A DNA stretch of 28,382 nucleotides, from NCBI GenBank assembly GCA_002319925.1, contig DCFP01000036.1:1-28382 (forward strand), given 5' to 3'. Source of the DNA: Holophagaceae bacterium UBA1801 (GTDB taxonomy: Bacteria > Acidobacteriota > Holophagae > Holophagales > Holophagaceae). A model generated the notes under the pieces. It searched no databases. It saw only the letters and a list, made by a program, of their open reading frames with translations, and had not been told where the DNA came from. Positions 24,244 to 28,382 of the stretch are shown here, piece by piece. The number at the start of each line of letters is the position of its first letter. The first letter of the stretch is position 1. A program made the position numbers and the translations under genes.

Positions 24244-24837
24244 CTAGTGCGGGAGGGCCTTGATCACCGCTTCCCGCGCATGCTCCAGCCAAACCTTGCG
24301 TTCCTCCGCTGTGCTGTTGGCGACCACGCTGTAGGTTTGATGCACGAAGCCAGGAACGCCACAGTAGCCGAAGATGCACTTGCCCCAGAGCGTTTCAAGG
24401 GGATCGCCGAAGACGGCCCGCTCGCGTTCCATGGGCGTGTCCGAGGTGTTGAGCACGATGGCGGTCCTGGCCTTGAGGAGTCCGCGTGGAATACCGGTGC
24501 CAGCATCACCTTCGCTGAAACGATAGGCGACGTCAGCCCGGAGCACCCGGTCCACCCAGCCCTTCAGGATCGCCGGTGGTTGCCCCCACCAGTTGGGATG
24601 CACCACGATGAAAGCCTCTGCCTCCGCCGCTTCCGCGCAGTGGCCTTCCACCAGCGGGCTTTCCGAACGGCGCATCCGGAGTTCCCGCTCATCCATGACC
24701 GGATCGAAGGCTTCCAGATAGAGGTCATGAAAGCGCACCTCGTGCCCGAGGCTCTGGCACGCGCTGGCTGCCGTGAGCGCCAGGGCATGGCAGAAGCTCC
24801 TCGGCTTGGGGTTGGCGATGATGATGGAAATCAGCAT
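24244..24837 (-). CDS. Flavodoxin-fold NAD(P)H quinone reductase-like protein
   Basis: A 197-residue protein of the Flavodoxin_2 group (MdaB/KefF/NQO1 relatives), which transfers two electrons from NAD(P)H to quinones through FMN or FAD. Visible: the phosphate-binding N-terminus SIIIANPKPRSFCHALA, VRFHDLYLEAFDP, AEAEAFIVVHPNWWGQPPAI followed by LKGWVDRVLR, which is the family signature, and FGYCGVPGFV. The start ATG 24837 has GGAG 6 bases upstream. It lies 18 bases behind the DsrE-like gene and two bases before the DUF2809 gene. A detoxifying or redox-cycling role is expected; the specific acceptor is unknown. Confidence 0.9.
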   Translation of the reverse strand: MLISIIIANPKPRSFCHALALTAASACQSLGHEVRFHDLYLEAFDPVMDERELRMRRSESPLVEGHCAEAAEAEAFIVVHPNWWGQPPAILKGWVDRVLRADVAYRFSEGDAGTGIPRGLLKARTAIVLNTSDTPMERERAVFGDPLETLWGKCIFGYCGVPGFVHQTYSVVANSTAEERKVWLEHAREAVIKALPH

Positions 24838-24855
24838 GGCGGCTCCGAGCCACCA

Positions 24856-25200
24856 TCATATCGTCAGCAGCTTCGCTCCGGACTTCAGGACTTGCGTGAG
24901 CGGCTCGCCCCAATACTTCACCTCGATTCCGAGTCCTTCCAGCGTGGATGTCACACCCAGCTGGTCCGCGCAGGCCTTGCATGCGGTGACGTGCACCTCC
25001 GCCTCAAGAAGGTTCCGGATGCCTTTCTGCACGTCGGTATTCTCCGCCACGAGTTTGGCCGTGGCGCCCCAGATGATGACGGTGACGTTCTCCCACCAGC
25101 CGTGTTTCAGGCTGTTGAAGGCGTACATGCACACCATCTTCTCAGCCGTGATGGGGTCGGCGTTGGTCCACAGGATGTAGAGATCCAGCGAGTCGTCCAT
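24856..25200 (-). CDS. DsrE/DsrF-like family protein
   Basis: A 114-residue protein of the DsrE-like fold: LDLYILWTNADPITAEKMVC, VTVIIWGATAKLVAENTDVQ, EAEVHVTACKACADQLGV. The CKAC pair (around residue 75) sits where sulfur-relay members of this fold carry their reactive cysteine, so handling of sulfane sulfur or a redox role is possible. Many members are uncharacterised. ATG 25200 is chosen although the frame is open to 25299, because GGAG lies 5 bases upstream and the family N-terminus begins there. It follows the cysteine-rich protein gene by 46 bases in the same operon. Confidence 0.85.
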   Translation of the reverse strand: MDDSLDLYILWTNADPITAEKMVCMYAFNSLKHGWWENVTVIIWGATAKLVAENTDVQKGIRNLLEAEVHVTACKACADQLGVTSTLEGLGIEVKYWGEPLTQVLKSGAKLLTI

Positions 25201-25246
25201 GATTACTCCGATAGTTAGGTTCCTTGCTGAGGCGGGCCGGATCCAC

Positions 25247-25672
25247 TCAACGTCCTGCCAGCGAGTGGATGAATGTGGTTGTGAAGGCGGCGGCTTCACA
25301 CGTCAGGCGTTCGCAGAGGTGAGGTGGATTCTCCGGCGTGAAGCCTTGGGGCCGCAGAATGCGGCACTGCAGGGAGCCGAAACGGTTCTCGAACGCATCA
25401 GCGAAGGACCGGCATGCGGCGGCCACTTGCGCTGGACCCCAGCCCCGCTTGCTCCCCCACAAACCGATGAACATCAAGGAGCCTTCCACCAGTCCGCACT
25501 GGGCGCCATAACCCCCGGCGCCGTGGAGGCCAAGAGCGGCGTCCAGCAGTTGTGGAGAGAGATTCATCGCATCACCTTCCGCCAGGATCTTCAACACAGT
25601 GGTCGCGCAGTTGAGATCGAGTTCCCAGTAGCAATGGTGGACGTGCATCGGAATGCGCGCGGTGGCTTCCAT
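25247..25672 (-). CDS. C_GCAxxG_C_C-family cysteine-rich protein
   Basis: A 141-residue protein with the cysteine pattern of the C_GCAxxG_C_C family: LNCATTVLKIL near residue 20, GAGGYGAQCGLVEGSLMFIG near 55-74, then SLQCRILR and LCERLTCEAA near the C-terminus. The family is thought to be redox-active or metal-binding and often sits beside oxidoreductases; its exact role is unknown. The frame stays open for 500 further codons upstream, but ATG 25672 has GGGGAG 5 bases upstream and the extension has no protein-like features. The start lies two bases past the stop of the amidotransferase-like gene. Confidence 0.85.
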   Translation of the reverse strand: MEATARIPMHVHHCYWELDLNCATTVLKILAEGDAMNLSPQLLDAALGLHGAGGYGAQCGLVEGSLMFIGLWGSKRGWGPAQVAAACRSFADAFENRFGSLQCRILRPQGFTPENPPHLCERLTCEAAAFTTTFIHSLAGR

Positions 25673-25674
25673 GT

Positions 25675-26430
25675 TCACTCCCCGGGAACGGGCGCGGGTT
25701 GCTGGATCCGGACACGGGCCCGTTCGGAAGCGGCGGCGGCAAACCCGCGGAGGAGAGGATGCGGATTCTCCTGCGTGGAGCGCGCCTGCGGCACGTAGAG
25801 GGTGCCGATGAAGAAGGGATGACGGGGATATTCCAGGATTCGCACCTCGCCATTCAGATCGAAGCCGCTGACCACGAGCCCTTGGGCCTCCAGCCGGGGG
25901 CGGAACTCGGGGTTGAGACCATAGCTGCAGAAGAACGGCTCCACAGCTTGATCCGTGCCATACATCGCCGCCACCTGGGAGCCCGCCACAAACCGGACCG
26001 GATGCGACTGGCCCGCAAGACTGCAGGCCAGGGGCGTGACGGCGAGACGCGGAGCATGGGGTTGGGTCTCGGCATGACCCGCGTCCAGGATTCCCAGGAC
26101 ATTGCGAGCGAACTCCACGACCAGATGCTGGAATCCTCCGCAGGTCCCCACCAGTGGCACCGCGTTCTCCCGGCTGAAGCGGATAGCTGCAAGGGCGCCT
26201 TCTTCGCTCCGGTAGGGGCTGCCAGGGGCGATCAGAAGGCCATCGTAATGCTCGAGCTTCTCTGCCGCGCCGGTGGCGAGCTGTTCCGTGGGAATCCATT
26301 CGAAGGATAACGGTGTCGGCAGGTGGCCCAGGGCCTCTTCCGTGTGACGGTGGACCGGGTAATCCGGATGGTAGTCGCCTATGATCGCGATCTTCGCCGC
26401 GTGCGCATTTCCGTTGGTTGTCCGAGCCAT
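25675..26430 (-). CDS. CTP-synthase-like class I glutamine amidotransferase domain protein
   Basis: A 251-residue stand-alone relative of the glutaminase half of CTP synthase, of the group named 'CTP synthase C-terminal region-related (seleno)protein'. The nucleophile elbow is VGTCGGFQHLVVEFARNVLG with Cys97 encoded by TGC, so this copy is not a selenoprotein. The second and third triad residues are missing: where CTP synthase has QFHPEF this protein has LYVPQA (Val213, Gln215). Glutamine hydrolysis is therefore unlikely by the standard mechanism. It is the first gene of the six-gene minus-strand operon, 82 bases from the divergent LysR regulator. The start is ATG 26430, with GGAG further upstream. 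It may act on another amide or thiol, or be a binding protein. Confidence 0.85.
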   Translation of the reverse strand: MARTTNGNAHAAKIAIIGDYHPDYPVHRHTEEALGHLPTPLSFEWIPTEQLATGAAEKLEHYDGLLIAPGSPYRSEEGALAAIRFSRENAVPLVGTCGGFQHLVVEFARNVLGILDAGHAETQPHAPRLAVTPLACSLAGQSHPVRFVAGSQVAAMYGTDQAVEPFFCSYGLNPEFRPRLEAQGLVVSGFDLNGEVRILEYPRHPFFIGTLYVPQARSTQENPHPLLRGFAAAASERARVRIQQPAPVPGE

Positions 26431-26512
26431 GTCGCTCCTCCCTCTGGGGGAATCCGCCCCGGAATTTCATCCTGCGCTGGAAGCATTCTTCATGTCCAAT
26501 TAAACTATTCGA

Positions 26513-27460
26513 ATGAAACCATTCAGTCTTGACTTCACGATCGACCTCCGGCGCCTGCGTGTCCTGCGCGAGCTGCAAGCGCGCGGAACGGTGGCCGCCA
26601 CCGCGGAGGCGTTGCACCTCACGCCTTCGGCGGTCTCCCAGCAGATCACCAACCTCAGCCGCGAGACGGGAATTCCCCTGCTGACACCCCAGGGGCGGGG
26701 CGTGCGCCTGACACCCCAGGCAGGCCTCCTCCTCGATCATGCCGCCCTCGTGGATGCGCAGATGGAGCGGGCTCGCGCGGATCTCGCCGCCTTCCACGAA
26801 GGCCTGGTGGGCCGGGTCGCCATCGGCGGTTTCGCCACGGTCATCATCCATTTGATCGCCCCGGCCCTGATCAAACTGCGGAAGACACATCCGCGGCTCG
26901 ATGTGTCCGTACTGGAAGTGGAGGCTCCGGAGTGCTTCACGCGGCTGAACGCCGGCGATCTGGATCTGATCCTCACCGTGGATTACCCCGGTGGCCCCCG
27001 CCGGCAGGACCCGCGCTACGGCCGCCGGGATCTGCTCCACGATCCCTTTCTGGTGGCCCTGCCCTCCCGGCATCCCCTCGCGCAAAGGAAGACGCTCCGG
27101 CTCAAGGAATTGGCGGATCACCCGTGGATCATGGGCGGCTCCACCGGACCCTGCCGGGAAACGGCGCTCGCGGCATGCACCAGCGCCGGATTCAGTCCGG
27201 AGATCCGGCACCGTACTGGAAGCTGGCCCTCGACCTTCGCTCTGGTGGCGGCGGGATGTGGCGTATCACTGGTGCCGCAGTTGGCCTTGCCCTCCGAACT
27301 GCCCAGGGGCGTCGTGCTGCGGTCCCTCGCGGGAAGCCAGCGGCCCAGCCGCCACATCTACGCCGCTACCCGCGCGGGGGCCGACGGATTCCCCACCTTG
27401 GTGCCCGTGCTGGAAGCGATCACCAGGACAGCGCGGGAATGGTCCGATCGGCCGAAGTGA
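26513..27460 (+). CDS. LysR-family transcriptional regulator
   Basis: A 315-residue LysR-type regulator. The N-terminal winged helix is at about 10-70 (LRRLRVLRELQARGTVAATA, then LHLTPSAVSQQITNLSRETG). The two-lobed effector domain covers about 95-305 (GRVAIGGFATVIIHLIAPAL, LDLILTVDYPGGP, LVAAGCGVSLVPQLAL). It is divergent from the amidotransferase-like gene, the classical arrangement in which a LysR protein controls the neighbouring operon and itself. The 82-base gap is AT-richer near the regulator and has a TTCAT/ATGAA inverted pair (26489-26517), a possible binding half-site pair. The effector is unknown. Confidence 0.92.
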   Translation: MKPFSLDFTIDLRRLRVLRELQARGTVAATAEALHLTPSAVSQQITNLSRETGIPLLTPQGRGVRLTPQAGLLLDHAALVDAQMERARADLAAFHEGLVGRVAIGGFATVIIHLIAPALIKLRKTHPRLDVSVLEVEAPECFTRLNAGDLDLILTVDYPGGPRRQDPRYGRRDLLHDPFLVALPSRHPLAQRKTLRLKELADHPWIMGGSTGPCRETALAACTSAGFSPEIRHRTGSWPSTFALVAAGCGVSLVPQLALPSELPRGVVLRSLAGSQRPSRHIYAATRAGADGFPTLVPVLEAITRTAREWSDRPK

Positions 27461-27472
27461 TGGGGCTGAGTT

Positions 27473-28087
27473 TCAGGAAGGGATGCCCCAGGCCTCGCAG
27501 ACGAGACGGCTCCAGTGGTGTTCCCAGGCCCGTTTCCAGACGAAGGAACCTTCCTGCAGCTTGGATTCGATCAGGCGCTCCCGCAAACCTGCAGCAATCG
27601 GATCGACTCTCGGACCGAGCGCGGATTCAGCGGTCTTCACCATCTCCAGGAAGGCCTTCCGCTCCGCGTCGAAGTGGTCCAGGAAGCCCGGTGAATCGGG
27701 CAGCGGCGCCGATGCCTGGAAGCGTCGCCAGGTCTCGAAGACAGCCCGGGCCTTCGGATCCGAGCGCAGGGGTTCCTGCACGCGGTCCCAGCCTTCGAGC
27801 CGTGGGGCTTCCGCCTCCGCGCGGCGCAAGGCTTCCCGCAGTTTCATGATCTTGTCCACATCCTTGGCCAGATGGGAAAGGGCCACGAAGGTCCGGGGTT
27901 TCGGACGCTTGGCACGGCGCTCGAAATAGGTCTCCATGGCGTTCACGATGCATTCGGCAGGAATGCTTCGTTCATCCCAGCCCATGAGCTGGGCGAAATC
28001 CTCGCGGCTCAGAAAAGCCGATCGCCCATGGAGTTGATAGGCCCACTCGGCCTCGATCCAGTCCAGTTCCTCGCGGGTGTAGGCCAC
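27473..28087 (-). CDS. Unrecognised soluble protein
   Basis: A 204-residue soluble, charged, mostly helical protein that I cannot assign. It starts AYTREELDWIEAEWAYQL after an initiating GTG, then FLSREDFAQLMGWDERSIPA, a central helical stretch DKIMKLREALRRAEAEAPRL, and ends WKRAWEHHWSRLVCEAWG. No membrane segment or signal peptide. No ATG is available in frame; GTG 28087 is the only sensible start and has no ribosome site of its own. A 7-codon open frame with a good site ends two bases upstream, so translation may be coupled. The upstream extension to 28372 is an antisense shadow of map. Divergent from map, convergent with the LysR gene 12 bases away. Confidence 0.65.
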   Translation of the reverse strand: MAYTREELDWIEAEWAYQLHGRSAFLSREDFAQLMGWDERSIPAECIVNAMETYFERRAKRPKPRTFVALSHLAKDVDKIMKLREALRRAEAEAPRLEGWDRVQEPLRSDPKARAVFETWRRFQASAPLPDSPGFLDHFDAERKAFLEMVKTAESALGPRVDPIAAGLRERLIESKLQEGSFVWKRAWEHHWSRLVCEAWGIPS

Positions 28088-28089
28088 GG

Positions 28090-28113
28090 CTAGGCGGCCG
28101 TCCGACGGTTCAT
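28090..28113 (-). CDS. Seven-codon leader frame before the 204-residue gene
   Basis: ATG at 28113 reads MNRRTAA and stops at TAG 28090-28092. GGGAG (28119-28123) lies 5 bases upstream, an excellent ribosome site. The stop is two bases before the GTG of the next gene, an arrangement typical of translational coupling. The alternative is a single-base frameshift in the sequence or genome that has split one start region. Confidence 0.4.
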   Translation of the reverse strand: MNRRTAA

Positions 28114-28174
28114 GCTCGCTCCCTTTCCCTTGGATTCTATCCTCGCGCGGTAGACTGGAGGCAGGGAGCCTGCT

Positions 28175-28382
28175 GTGCCGATCCGTGACCAGATCCGTTA
28201 CAAGAGCCGAAGGGAGATCGAGAAGCTGCGGGAGGCCGGGCGCCTGGCGGCGAACGCCCTGCGGGTGGCGGCCCGGGCCGTCAAGCCGGGCGTCTCCCTG
28301 CTGGACCTGGACAAGGTCGCCGAGACCTACATCCGCAAGCAGGGCGGCGTACCCAATTTCAAGGGCTACCACGGGTTCCCCG
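28175..28382 (+). CDS. map: Methionine aminopeptidase type I, N-terminal part (runs off right edge)
   Basis: Removes the initiator methionine from new proteins in the cytoplasm. The visible 69 codons begin at GTG 28175 (MPIRDQIRYKSRREIEKLRE) and continue AGRLAANALRVAARAVKPGV and GVPNFKGYHGFP, the typical start of a type I enzyme. The metal ligands lie beyond the window. GGGAG sits 6 bases before the GTG. Divergent from the 204-residue gene across 87 bases. Confidence 0.92.
   Translation, partial: MPIRDQIRYKSRREIEKLREAGRLAANALRVAARAVKPGVSLLDLDKVAETYIRKQGGVPNFKGYHGFP

Noticed and set aside
25675..26430. Selenocysteine at the nucleophile of the CTP-synthase-like protein
   Set aside because: The codon is TGC (cysteine), with no in-frame TGA at this position.
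25673..27211. A 654-codon open frame that extends the cysteine-rich protein far upstream on the minus strand
   Set aside because: The extension overlaps the amidotransferase-like and LysR genes in other frames and is arginine/glycine-rich filler. A good ribosome site at 25672 sets the true start.
1..28382. CRISPR array, tRNA or rRNA genes
   Set aside because: No regularly spaced repeats and no recognisable tRNA or rRNA sequence were found on reading both strands by eye; a computed scan could still find a tRNA that I missed.

Overview
The window is a GC-rich bacterial chromosome segment with tightly packed genes. Most starts have clear Shine-Dalgarno (SD) sequences. The housekeeping genes and gene style would suit an acidobacterium of the Holophaga/Geothrix type. 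That is a guess from general impression; no taxonomic marker such as rRNA is present.

Left part (1-8333), mostly core metabolism: the N-terminal two thirds of threonine synthase (thrC, running off the left edge); an Lrp/AsnC regulator paired with a geranylgeranyl-reductase-type flavoprotein; type II citrate synthase (gltA); a zinc-ribbon membrane protein of unknown role; an M24 Xaa-Pro peptidase divergent from an AraC regulator; and an isochorismatase-family cysteine hydrolase.

Middle (8373-18552), an accessory island. It holds a 733-residue protein with a methyltransferase domain at each end, a radical SAM enzyme with extra C-terminal cysteines, a one-module nonribosomal peptide synthetase (condensation-adenylation-carrier-thioesterase, with a Cys in place of the usual thioesterase Ser), and an RgpF-type glycan protein fused to a degenerate methyltransferase. 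The NRPS segment is bounded by a 30-bp imperfect inverted repeat (25/30 identical) at 12167-12196 and 16754-16783. It also contains a truncated membrane-protein gene, a GC-rich interspersed repeat and a long hairpin. The best reading is a partly decayed, horizontally shaped locus for decorating a surface glycan with an amino acid or small peptide-like group. This is the most novel part of the window.

Right part (18991-28382): a cysteine-desulfurase-like PLP enzyme behind a second Lrp/AsnC regulator, which is divergent from DAHP synthase (first step of the shikimate pathway). Next comes a compact six-gene minus-strand operon (26430 to 22132) divergent from a LysR regulator: a CTP-synthase-like amidotransferase with an incomplete triad, a C_GCAxxG_C_C cysteine-rich protein, a DsrE-like protein, a flavodoxin-fold quinone reductase, a DUF2809 membrane protein and a gamma-glutamyltransferase without a visible signal peptide. 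Together these suggest thiol/redox metabolism. The window closes with an unrecognised 204-residue protein, preceded by a 7-codon leader, and the start of methionine aminopeptidase (map).

No tRNA, rRNA, CRISPR array or intact transposase was recognised.
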